NCBI GenBank assembly: GCA_964503475.1
Contig: CAZCZU010000034.1
Span: 1-27,208, forward strand
DNA length: 27,208 nt
Direction: 5' to 3'
DNA from: CAZCZU01 sp964503475
Lineage (GTDB): Bacteria; Pseudomonadota; Zetaproteobacteria; Mariprofundales; Mariprofundaceae
The notes beneath the pieces are model-generated. The model had not been told where the DNA came from. It did not search any database and was given only the letters and a program-made list of their open reading frames with translations. How positions within the stretch are numbered: position 1 is the first letter of the stretch; each line of letters begins with the position of its first letter. Below are positions 16,140-23,374 of the stretch, piece after piece. A program made the translations under genes and the position numbers.

Positions 16140-16988
16140 ATGATGCAAGGAACAAAATGCCTCGAACTGCGAATTTGCAGCCCGGACATGGACGAAGAAC
16201 GCTTTGCCGGACTGGCTGCAGCGGCTCAGGCACTGGGCACAGCCGAAGAGACCGATGCCGACTCAGGCATCGTGACCTTCATCGCCTGGTTCGATGCCGA
16301 GGCGGATGAAATGCAGCAGCGCGCCCAGCTTACCGCCGCAGCCCTGCTGGCCGGTGCCACCCCCGAAGCGATCACCCTTTCCGAGCTTGGCAACGACTGG
16401 GAGACGGCCTGGCAGAAAAACTGGCATGCCATGCCTGTCGGCAAGCGCCTCTGGATACGTCCCTCCTTCTGCGAAGAGGCCCCGGCCGATCGTATCGATA
16501 TCGTGCTCGATCCCGGCATGGCCTTCGGTACCGGCCAGCACGCCACCACCCGCCTCTGTCTGGAAGCCATCGAACGCATCTGCGATGAACAGAAGATCAC
16601 CAGCGTACTCGACATGGGGGCAGGATCCGGGCTGCTGGCCATCGCCGCCGGCAAGCTGGGTGCCTCGAACATCCTGGCCATCGATAACGATCCGCTGGCC
16701 GTCGAAGCCTGCGACACCAATGCCGCCATCAACACGGTCGAGCTTGCATCCCGTCTCGACGACACCCCGCCGGCCGGACCTTTTGAACTGGTGGTGGCCA
16801 ACATCCTGGCCGGCCCCCTGATCGAGATGGCCCCCAAACTCGCCGCTGCGAGCGGTCGCAACCTCGTGCTCTCCGGCCTGCTCACCACCCAGATTGACGA
16901 TGTCCGCCATGCCTATGAAGCGGCCGGCATGCACTATTTGCGCCATGATTGCGAAGGGGAGTGGGCCTCGCTGGAGTTCACGCCCTGA
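16140..16988 (+). CDS. prmA: Ribosomal protein L11 methyltransferase PrmA
   Basis: An AdoMet-dependent enzyme that trimethylates ribosomal protein L11. The start ATG 16140 follows AAGGA by six bases and gives 282 residues; a second ATG is directly adjacent. The N-terminal substrate-recognition domain (1-80) is followed by the linker with NWHAMPVGKRLWIRP. The catalytic domain carries DPGMAFGTGQHATT, the AdoMet motif VLDMGAGSGLLAIAA, the acidic residue of AIDNDPLAVEAC, and VVANILAGPL. It is complete and typical. Its stop overlaps the start region of the downstream transporter gene, so the two are co-expressed. Confidence 0.96.
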   Translation: MMQGTKCLELRICSPDMDEERFAGLAAAAQALGTAEETDADSGIVTFIAWFDAEADEMQQRAQLTAAALLAGATPEAITLSELGNDWETAWQKNWHAMPVGKRLWIRPSFCEEAPADRIDIVLDPGMAFGTGQHATTRLCLEAIERICDEQKITSVLDMGAGSGLLAIAAGKLGASNILAIDNDPLAVEACDTNAAINTVELASRLDDTPPAGPFELVVANILAGPLIEMAPKLAAASGRNLVLSGLLTTQIDDVRHAYEAAGMHYLRHDCEGEWASLEFTP

Positions 16989-17887
16989 CACAGCGCACCT
17001 GGATCGCCTTCGCCCTGCTTTCGGCCGCCGGCTTTGCCGCGATGGCCACCTGTGTCCGCCTGGCCAGCGAAACCCTGCCGCAGAGTGAGATCGTTTTTTT
17101 CCGCAATTTCATGGCCCTGCTTTTTCTGTTGCCGATGCTGTTGCGGCGCGGCACCTCCCTGAAAACCGACCATTTCGGCCTGCACCTGTTCCGGGCCCTG
17201 GTCGGCCTTTCGGCCATGTACCTCTACTTCTATGCCCTGGCACGCCTGCCGCTGGCCGACGCGATTCTGCTCAACTACACATCGCCGCTGTTCATCGCCT
17301 TTTTTGCCGTTGTCTGGCTGGGTGAGTCCTGGGGAAGGCATAAGCGCATCGCCACCGTTCTGGGCCTGAGCGGTGTCGCCCTGCTCTTCCACCCCTCCAC
17401 CGCCATCGCCTCGCTGGCCGGCCTCGTCGGCCTGGCTTCCGGTGCCCTGGCGGGGCTTGCACTGACCACGGTGAAGCGCCTGTCGCACACCGAAGACACC
17501 GCCCGCATCGTCATCTGGTTCGCCCTGATCGCCACCATCATCTCGGCCATTCCGATGAGCTGGTCGTTCCGGATGCCGGATGCCGGCACCTGGCTGTGGC
17601 TGATCGGACTGGGAATATTCGGCAGCATGGGGCAGATCGGCCTGGCCCGTGCCTATCGCCTGGCCCCGGTCTCGCGGGTCGCCCCGCTCGGTTATGCCAC
17701 TCTTCTCTTTGCCGCCCTGATCGGATTTCTGCTCTGGCAGGAGACGCCCGATGCACTCGGGCTTGCCGGCACCCTGCTGATCGTACTGGGCGGCATCGTG
17801 GTCACCCGCGAACAGGACGAACCGGCACCCCAGCCGCCGAGTGCCGTGCCCGTCGTGGAGAAACGGGAAATGGTCGAAGCGGACTAG
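16961..17887 (+). CDS. EamA-type drug/metabolite transporter (DMT superfamily)
   Basis: An inner-membrane permease of ten predicted helices formed by two EamA repeats (about 10-135 and 150-285). Sequence marks are the FFRN motif after helix 2 (EIVFFRNFMALLFLL), LHLFRALVGLSAMYLYFYAL, and the conserved ALxxLPLADA and LNYTSPLF stretches. The substrate is unknown; relatives export metabolites or amino acids. The start is uncertain. GTG 16961 is given, TTG 16949 is possible, and a CTG at 16985 has GGAG eight bases upstream and would overlap the prmA stop; the protein proper begins around TQRTWIAFALL. The C-terminal tail (about 30 residues) is polar and proline-rich. Confidence 0.88.
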   Translation: MGLAGVHALTQRTWIAFALLSAAGFAAMATCVRLASETLPQSEIVFFRNFMALLFLLPMLLRRGTSLKTDHFGLHLFRALVGLSAMYLYFYALARLPLADAILLNYTSPLFIAFFAVVWLGESWGRHKRIATVLGLSGVALLFHPSTAIASLAGLVGLASGALAGLALTTVKRLSHTEDTARIVIWFALIATIISAIPMSWSFRMPDAGTWLWLIGLGIFGSMGQIGLARAYRLAPVSRVAPLGYATLLFAALIGFLLWQETPDALGLAGTLLIVLGGIVVTREQDEPAPQPPSAVPVVEKREMVEAD

Positions 17888-17977
17888 GGCCTGGCGCACC
17901 ACCAGTCGCAAATGCCGGAATGTACCGATACCGGCTAGCGGCCAGCATGAGCAACCCGCCGATACACGGACCGAGTC

Positions 17978-20401
17978 TCAATGCACGGATCGGCGCGGGC
18001 GCATGCGGATGTGGAACATGATCCGCGCCACCTCCTCGAAATGGGCGGCGTAATGAATCGTCAGCCCCTGCGGCACCGATTCAGGCAACTCCTCGACGTC
18101 GATCGCATTCGGCTTGGGCAGCACCACTTCGCAAACCCCCAGGCGCTTGGCTGCCAGCAGCTTCTCGCGCACCCCGCCGATGGCCAGCACCTCCCCGGTA
18201 AGGGTCAGTTCACCGGTCATGGCGAATGCCTCGGGCGCCTTGCCCAGGGCCAGTGACAACAGGGACGTGGCAATGGTCACGCCGGCCGAAGGTCCATCCT
18301 TGGGCACAGCCCCTTCCGGCACATGCAGGTGCACGAACGCATCATCGAAGAACGTCGCTTCGGCACCGAAGCGGCCAAGATTGGCCGTGATATAGGAGTA
18401 GGCAATTTCGGCCGACTCCTGCATCACCTTGCCGATGTGGCCGGTGATCTTCAGGCCACGCCGGCCACGGTGTGCGACGGCCGCCTCCAGCGTCAGCGTC
18501 GCGCCACCCAGCGCCGTCCAGGCAAGGCCCGTGGCCAGGCCGATGTCCTGACGCAGGGTTTCATGGGCAAAGCGCGGTTTGCCGATATAGGCGGCCAGGT
18601 CGCGCGCCCCGATCGACACCGGTGCCTGCACCTCTTCGGCCGCCATCCGGCGCGCCACCTTGCGCAGAATCTTCTTCAACAACTGCTCGAGCGAACGCAC
18701 GCCGGGTTCACGCGCATACTGCTCCACCATTTTCTCGATGGCGCTCTTACTGATCTTCACCTCCTTGCGGGAGAGACCATGCGCCTCCAGCTGGCGCGGC
18801 AGCAGATGCTTGCGGGCAATGTCGATCTTCTCGCTGCCGATGTAGCCGGGCAGGCGAATGATCTCGGCCCGGTCCAGCAGCGGCGGCGGCACCGTATCGA
18901 GCTGGTTGGCCGTCAGCAGAAACAGCACGCGCGACAGATCGAAACGCACATCGAGATAGTGATCCATGAAATCGCTGTTCTGCTCCGGATCGAGCACCTC
19001 GAGCAGGGCACTGGATGGGTCGCCGCGGAAGTCGTTACCGATCTTGTCCACCTCGTCGATCATGATCACCGGATTGGCCACTTCCACCTTTTTCAGGGCC
19101 TGCACGATCTTGCCCGGCAAGGCGCCGATGTAGGTGCGGCGATGCCCCTTGATCTCGGCCTCATCGCGCATACCGCCAACCGAAAAGCGGAAGAACGGGC
19201 GATTCACCGCCTCGGCAATGGCCCGGCCAAGACTGGTCTTGCCGACACCGGGCGGGCCGACGAAAAGAATGATCGATCCGCCCACCTCCTTCTTGCGCGC
19301 GCCAATGGCAATAAACTCGAGAATCCGCTCCTTGATATCCTCCAGCCCCGAGTGGTGGCGGTTCAATGACTGCGCGGCACTTTTCAGGTTGTAGCGATCC
19401 CTGGCATAGACGCCCCAGGGCAGATTAACCAGCCAGTCGAGGTAGTTGCGGATCACGCCATATTCCGGCGAGGAGGGGTCGAGCGTCTCCAGGCGCTGCA
19501 ACTCCTCTTCATAGACCTGCATCGCCTCGGCACTGAGGTCCTTGCCTTCCAGCTGCTTCTGCAGCATCTCCACTTCCTGCTGCTTCGGATCCGCATCCAT
19601 CCCCAGTTCACGGCGGATTTCGTGCAGCTGCTCCTGCAAGAAAAAGCGTCGCTGCTGATCGGAAACGCGCTCCTCGATGTTTTCGCGGATGCGCCGCTGC
19701 ATCTTGCTGACGTTGAGTTCGCGGTTGAGCAGCGTCATCACCTTTTTCAGCCGGTCGTAGATCGCATAGGTCTCCAGCACATCCTGCAGCTCCGTCCGGT
19801 CGGCCGTGGTCAGCCCCGCTGCAAAATCGGCCAGTCGGGCGGGCTCGTCGGTGCTGGAGCGGCTGGCGAAAAGGCGCAGCTCCTCCTCGTAAAGCGGGTT
19901 GTGCTTCAGCAACTCCTTGATGGTGTTGACGATGGCCACCGTATAGGCGCGCAGTTCGACATTATCCTCATAGCTGGTGGCCTTGTGATACTCGACCCGG
20001 GCCCGCAACGGCGGGTTTTCCAGCCACTCCCGCACCCGGAAACGCTCCAGACACTCCACCACCAGATGCAGCCCGTACCCCTCGATCTCCACCGCCTTGG
20101 CGATGCGGGCAATCACACCAACGCTGTAGAAGTTGTCCGGTTCCACCTTGCCCTGTTCGTCATGCACCAGGATCAGGCCGACATGCTTCTGCCCCGCCTC
20201 GGCCAGTTTGCGTACGGCTGCGATCTGCTCCTCACCCTCGTAAACCAGCGGAGCCACCAGCCCCGGAAACAGCGGCCGGTTGGCCAGAGGCAGCACAGGC
20301 AACGCATCGGGCCAGGCCTCGCTGGCCTTGACCAGGCCGCCCTCCCCCTGATTGTCGTTCTGTTCGGGATGCACAATTTCTGAATCGTGGATTTCACTCA
20401 T
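17978..20401 (-). CDS. lon: ATP-dependent protease Lon (La)
   Basis: A cytoplasmic AAA+ serine protease that removes damaged and regulatory proteins. From ATG 20401 it has 807 residues. The LonN domain covers about 33-230, followed by a coiled linker. The AAA+ module has Walker A GPPGVGKT (382-389) and Walker B VIMIDEVDK. The protease domain has catalytic Ser705 in PKDGPSAG and Lys747 in GGVREKLLAAKR. The first 30 residues are polar and longer than in E. coli Lon. The same frame stays open far upstream, antisense to htpX, but that portion is not Lon. A sigma-32-type promoter ends close to this ATG, so the transcript may be nearly leaderless. The tail MRPRRSVH is basic. Confidence 0.96.
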   Translation of the reverse strand: MSEIHDSEIVHPEQNDNQGEGGLVKASEAWPDALPVLPLANRPLFPGLVAPLVYEGEEQIAAVRKLAEAGQKHVGLILVHDEQGKVEPDNFYSVGVIARIAKAVEIEGYGLHLVVECLERFRVREWLENPPLRARVEYHKATSYEDNVELRAYTVAIVNTIKELLKHNPLYEEELRLFASRSSTDEPARLADFAAGLTTADRTELQDVLETYAIYDRLKKVMTLLNRELNVSKMQRRIRENIEERVSDQQRRFFLQEQLHEIRRELGMDADPKQQEVEMLQKQLEGKDLSAEAMQVYEEELQRLETLDPSSPEYGVIRNYLDWLVNLPWGVYARDRYNLKSAAQSLNRHHSGLEDIKERILEFIAIGARKKEVGGSIILFVGPPGVGKTSLGRAIAEAVNRPFFRFSVGGMRDEAEIKGHRRTYIGALPGKIVQALKKVEVANPVIMIDEVDKIGNDFRGDPSSALLEVLDPEQNSDFMDHYLDVRFDLSRVLFLLTANQLDTVPPPLLDRAEIIRLPGYIGSEKIDIARKHLLPRQLEAHGLSRKEVKISKSAIEKMVEQYAREPGVRSLEQLLKKILRKVARRMAAEEVQAPVSIGARDLAAYIGKPRFAHETLRQDIGLATGLAWTALGGATLTLEAAVAHRGRRGLKITGHIGKVMQESAEIAYSYITANLGRFGAEATFFDDAFVHLHVPEGAVPKDGPSAGVTIATSLLSLALGKAPEAFAMTGELTLTGEVLAIGGVREKLLAAKRLGVCEVVLPKPNAIDVEELPESVPQGLTIHYAAHFEEVARIMFHIRMRPRRSVH

Positions 20402-20408
20402 GGGTGTT

Positions 20409-20437
20409 ATGTAAGGCAATTGCCGTCCCTTTTCAAG
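20409..20437 (-). promoter_or_regulatory. Sigma-32 (RpoH)-like promoter of lon
   Basis: On the minus strand, CTTGAAA (20437-20431) is followed after exactly 14 bases by CCTTACAT (20416-20409), close to the heat-shock consensus CTTGAAA-N11-16-CCCCATNT. Transcription would start within a few bases of the lon ATG at 20401. The spacer contains the 10-bp palindrome GGCAATTGCC (20415-20424). Confidence 0.62.
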
Positions 20438-20453
20438 CAGATTGCGCAAAGCA

Positions 20454-20482
20454 CTTGAATTTTGCGGGGTTCGGCCCCACAT
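20454..20482 (+). promoter_or_regulatory. Sigma-32 (RpoH)-like promoter of htpX
   Basis: CTTGAAT (20454-20460) and CCCCACAT (20475-20482), 14 bases apart, fit the RpoH consensus well. The predicted start near 20489-20490 leaves a short leader holding GGAGG (20503-20507) and the htpX ATG at 20516. It mirrors the lon promoter on the other strand at the same spacing. Confidence 0.72.
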
Positions 20483-20515
20483 TCCTGCCAGCAGAATTGC
20501 ACGGAGGATAGAACG

Positions 20516-21439
20516 ATGCGTTCCCTGAAAAGTATCGGCTGGCTGATTGCCGCCAATCTGTTGATATTCCTGACGCTGGCCATCAGCGGCAACATCCTGA
20601 TTCACTTCGTACTGCCCGCCTTCGGCATCGATCTGCGCGGCAGTGTCGCCACCCATCAGTTCGCCTGGGCCATGGTGTTCGGTTTCGGCGGTGCCATCAT
20701 CTCCCTGCTGATGTCCAAAACCCTGGTCAAACGCGGCATGCGCATGCAGCAGGTGACCCAGCCCTCCACCCCCAAGGAGCAACTGGTCTACAACACCGTC
20801 AAGGAGCTTGCTGCTCGTGAAGGCATCAAGATGCCCGAGGTATGGGTCTACTGGGATGATACCCCCAACGCCTTTGCCACCGGCCCCACGCGCAACAATG
20901 CCATGGTGGCCGTCTCCTCCGGACTGGCCATGAACCTCAGCGATGACGAGTTGCGAGCCGTCCTGGCGCACGAGGTCGGCCATATCGCTAACGGCGATAT
21001 GATGACCACGACCCTGCTGCAGGGGCTGATGAACACCTTCGTCTATTTCCTGGCCGGCATGATCGCCCGTATTGTGGCCAGCAGCGGCTCGCGCGATGGC
21101 GAGATGAATTATATGGTCTACTTCGCCGTCGATATGGCCTTGCAGATCCTCTTTTCGATCCTGGCCCAGATTCCGGTGCGCTGGTTCTCGCGCCAGCGCG
21201 AATTCCGGGCCGATGCCTATGCCGCCCGCGCCCTGGGTGCCGACCACATGGTCAGTGCCCTGCGCAAGATCGATGCCCTGGCCCACCAGGCGGTCGAGGC
21301 GCACCGGATGGAGACGGAAGAGGATGCCCTGGCGACGATGAAGATTTACGGCGTCCAGGGTAAGTTTTCCAGCCTTTTCGCCACCCATCCGTCAATCGAG
21401 GCGCGCATCGCCGCCCTGCAGAACCGTCATTACCACTGA
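20516..21439 (+). CDS. htpX: Membrane zinc protease HtpX
   Basis: An inner-membrane M48 metalloprotease involved in quality control of membrane proteins under heat or envelope stress. The start ATG 20516 has GGAGG eight bases upstream and gives 307 residues. Two N-terminal helices (about 8-27 and 48-67) precede the zinc site HEVGH (152-156), with the third ligand expected in REFRADAYAARALG. Two further hydrophobic segments lie between them (about 170-215). A C-terminal FATHPSIEARIAAL is typical. It is divergent from lon, with sigma-32-like promoters for both. A strong terminator follows. Confidence 0.96.
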   Translation: MRSLKSIGWLIAANLLIFLTLAISGNILIHFVLPAFGIDLRGSVATHQFAWAMVFGFGGAIISLLMSKTLVKRGMRMQQVTQPSTPKEQLVYNTVKELAAREGIKMPEVWVYWDDTPNAFATGPTRNNAMVAVSSGLAMNLSDDELRAVLAHEVGHIANGDMMTTTLLQGLMNTFVYFLAGMIARIVASSGSRDGEMNYMVYFAVDMALQILFSILAQIPVRWFSRQREFRADAYAARALGADHMVSALRKIDALAHQAVEAHRMETEEDALATMKIYGVQGKFSSLFATHPSIEARIAALQNRHYH

Positions 21440-21464
21440 CCGATTCACCTGCTGCTACTTGGAA

Positions 21465-21494
21465 GAGGGGGCTGCTTTTGCAGTCCCCTTTTTT
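21465..21494 (+). terminator. Rho-independent terminator after htpX
   Basis: GGGGGCTGC and GCAGTCCCC form a 9-bp stem (one G-T pair) around a TTTT loop, directly followed by six T residues. It starts 26 bases after the htpX stop, and no other gene intervenes. Confidence 0.9.
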
Positions 21495-21576
21495 GATGTG
21501 AAAATAGCACATTTGTGCGATTGGTCCGCCTGCCTGCCCGTGCAAGGATTGCCGCAAATCTCTACCGGGAGCAACC

Positions 21577-22044
21577 ATGCCGACATTCCTGCGGGAACTA
21601 TCCGATTTCAGAATGACCGCTTTCGCTGTTGGGGTCGGGCTGGTCATGTGTTTCTCTCTCTTTCTGGTCGATCTGGTCGATACGGAACAGGCTAAAGCCA
21701 GTGCCCTGCTGATACTGCTTCTGTTCAGCCTGTTCGCCGTTGCCGGCCTGGCGAGTGATTTCCGCCGCCTGAAAATTCATCAGCAGGAAATCGCCCGCCA
21801 GCAGCGCGACCTGATTCTGCAGGCCACGCTGTTCACGATGGCGGATACCACGGACAGCCTGCGCCAGGATCTCTCCCAGCTCTACCGGGATGCCGAAAAC
21901 GGGGCCCTGCCCGATATCGAATCCCTGAAGCGTCTTCAGGATCTGCTCGAAACCCATATCCTGCGCCTGCAGCAGCTGGGGGCCATGGGCATCTATTCCG
22001 AACCCGCCCCGCTGGCACGCGACACGCAGCAGGAACTCCATTAG
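21577..22044 (+). CDS. Small two-TM membrane protein with C-terminal coiled coil, unknown
   Basis: A 155-residue protein I do not recognise. GGGAG lies seven bases before the ATG. Two hydrophobic helices (about 14-32 and 41-60) are joined by a short acidic turn (DLVDTEQAK). The rest (61-140) is strongly helical and charged, with heptad-like Leu/Ile spacing (LKIHQQEIARQQRDLILQA, then LRQDLSQLYRD and LKRLQDLLETHILRLQQL), most likely a cytoplasmic coiled coil. This build is seen in small envelope or chemosensory accessory proteins, but no specific family signature is visible. It stands alone between the htpX terminator and a CinA-like gene about 50 bases downstream, so it may be co-transcribed with the latter. 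Confidence 0.8.
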   Translation: MPTFLRELSDFRMTAFAVGVGLVMCFSLFLVDLVDTEQAKASALLILLLFSLFAVAGLASDFRRLKIHQQEIARQQRDLILQATLFTMADTTDSLRQDLSQLYRDAENGALPDIESLKRLQDLLETHILRLQQLGAMGIYSEPAPLARDTQQELH

Positions 22045-22095
22045 CCCTGCTTCAGGGTGGAAGTCATCTCCGCATGCCTTTATGATCGCTGAACC

Positions 22096-22815
22096 ATGAC
22101 GCACACGACAGCAGCCATTCTGGTCATCGGCAACGAGGTGCTTTCGGGTCGAACCCGTGAAGCCAATGCCTGGCATGCGGCCCGGCAACTGTTTGCCAAT
22201 GGCTGCAGGCTGGGTGAAGTCGCCGTTGTCCCCGATATTGCCGAGCGCATTATCGACAGTCTCAACCGCCTGCGCCGCGACTACGATGCGGTGATTACCA
22301 GTGGCGGTATCGGCCCGACCCACGATGATATTACCATGCAGTCCGTGGCGGATACCTTCGGTGTGCCGTTGTGCGAGGATGAAACCACCATTGCCGAAAT
22401 GGAGCGTTTCTACGGTGCGGACAAGCTGAACGACCATCGCCGTCGCATGGCCCGCCTGCCGCAGGGGGCCTCCCCGATCATCAGTGCCAAATCGATTGCC
22501 CCGGGTGCCCGGATCGGCAACGTCTATGTACTGGCCGGTGTTCCCAGCATCTTCGAATCCCAGCTTGAGGTGATCCTGCCCCGTTTCGGCACTACACCGT
22601 TCCTGCGCCGCGAGGTCGAGCACCTGCTACCGGAGAGCGCCTTTGCCGGGCAGCTCGATCTGCTGCAACAGCAATACTCGGATGTCGAGATTGGCTCCTA
22701 TCCCGGCCGCTGCGGCGACAAGCCGTGCGGCAAGATCTGCCTGAGCAGTCAGGATGCCGATCGGCTGGCCGCTGCGGTCGCCGATGTCGAGGCGATGCTG
22801 GCACAGATCGCCTGA
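22096..22815 (+). CDS. CinA N-terminal (MoaB/MogA-like) domain protein
   Basis: A stand-alone competence/damage-inducible protein A type domain of 239 residues. It opens with AAILVIGNEVLSGRTREAN, where GNE-LSG-T-N is the family signature, and continues with VITSGGIGPTHDDIT, the molybdopterin-binding-like loop. The C-terminal PncC nicotinamide-mononucleotide deamidase domain found in full CinA is absent; such short forms are common in proteobacteria. Two cysteines near the C-terminus (GRCGDKPCGKIC) add a third close by. Substrate and pathway are not certain; related proteins act on pyridine nucleotide products. The start ATG 22096 has no good ribosome binding site. The gene converges on the GNAT gene. 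Confidence 0.88.
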   Translation: MTHTTAAILVIGNEVLSGRTREANAWHAARQLFANGCRLGEVAVVPDIAERIIDSLNRLRRDYDAVITSGGIGPTHDDITMQSVADTFGVPLCEDETTIAEMERFYGADKLNDHRRRMARLPQGASPIISAKSIAPGARIGNVYVLAGVPSIFESQLEVILPRFGTTPFLRREVEHLLPESAFAGQLDLLQQQYSDVEIGSYPGRCGDKPCGKICLSSQDADRLAAAVADVEAMLAQIA

Positions 22816-22852
22816 GCCGCAGCCCGACCGGGCAACGTTCGATAGTCGCCTT

Positions 22853-23374
22853 TTATTCCTGGCTGGTTTCGATGATGGGCGGCAGCTGCATCGGGCTGAT
22901 CGGCGCATCGGCCAGCTGCTTCTGCACCGCCACCTCCTCGCACTGCACGAAGCGGGCGCAGTGCACGCATACCGTCCACACCTTCTGCGGCAGGCTCTCC
23001 TTCGGTACCACGGCATAGGCCATCGAGGTGAAGAAATCGGGCACGTAGGTCAGGGCAAACAGCTTCACCAGTCCCAGGCGAATCGCCACCGTCTCGCACG
23101 CCTCGACCAGCAAACGGCCGATACCGTGCCCCTGGAAATCATCGCTGACGACCAGCGAACGAATCTCGCCCAGATTGGAGCCATAGACATGCATGGCCAC
23201 GGCACCGGCAAGACGGCTGTCGTACTCCGCCACCATGAACTCCTGCAGGCTCTGGAAAATATCGTCGGCCGTACGCGGCAGGATAATGTGGCGATCCACA
23301 TAGGGCTGCAGCAATGACAGGATATACTCCACATCCTGCGCTTCGGCCGGCCGGACTAGCAGATGGTGCGACAT
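22853..23374 (-). CDS. GNAT N-acetyltransferase, short ArgA-like, with Cys cluster
   Basis: A 173-residue acetyltransferase. The N-terminal GNAT part (1-120) has RPAEAQDVEYILSLLQP, the substrate strand EIRSLVVSDDF and the acetyl-CoA loop QGHGIGRLLVEA (81-92), then FALTYVPDFF. This resembles the stand-alone N-acetylglutamate synthases of the ArgA type, so a role in arginine synthesis is the best guess. A C-terminal extension has KVWTVCVHCARFVQC, with Cys136, Cys139 and Cys145 (CxxCx5C), suggesting a metal site. The ATG shares a base with the recN stop (TGATG), and AGGAG lies just upstream, so it is the last gene of the nadK-recN operon. Confidence 0.83.
   Translation of the reverse strand: MSHHLLVRPAEAQDVEYILSLLQPYVDRHIILPRTADDIFQSLQEFMVAEYDSRLAGAVAMHVYGSNLGEIRSLVVSDDFQGHGIGRLLVEACETVAIRLGLVKLFALTYVPDFFTSMAYAVVPKESLPQKVWTVCVHCARFVQCEEVAVQKQLADAPISPMQLPPIIETSQE

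Noticed and set aside
17888..17977. Terminator between the transporter and lon (GCCGG...CCGGC)
   Set aside because: Short 5-bp arms around a 12-base loop and no T-run on either strand.
20402..21388. N-terminal extension of lon by 329 codons over htpX
   Set aside because: It is antisense to a complete HtpX and would cross both heat-shock promoters; Lon similarity begins only after ATG 20401.
22045..22095. Terminator after the two-TM protein (CCCTG-CTT-CAGGG)
   Set aside because: Only a 5-bp stem with no T-run; not enough to call.
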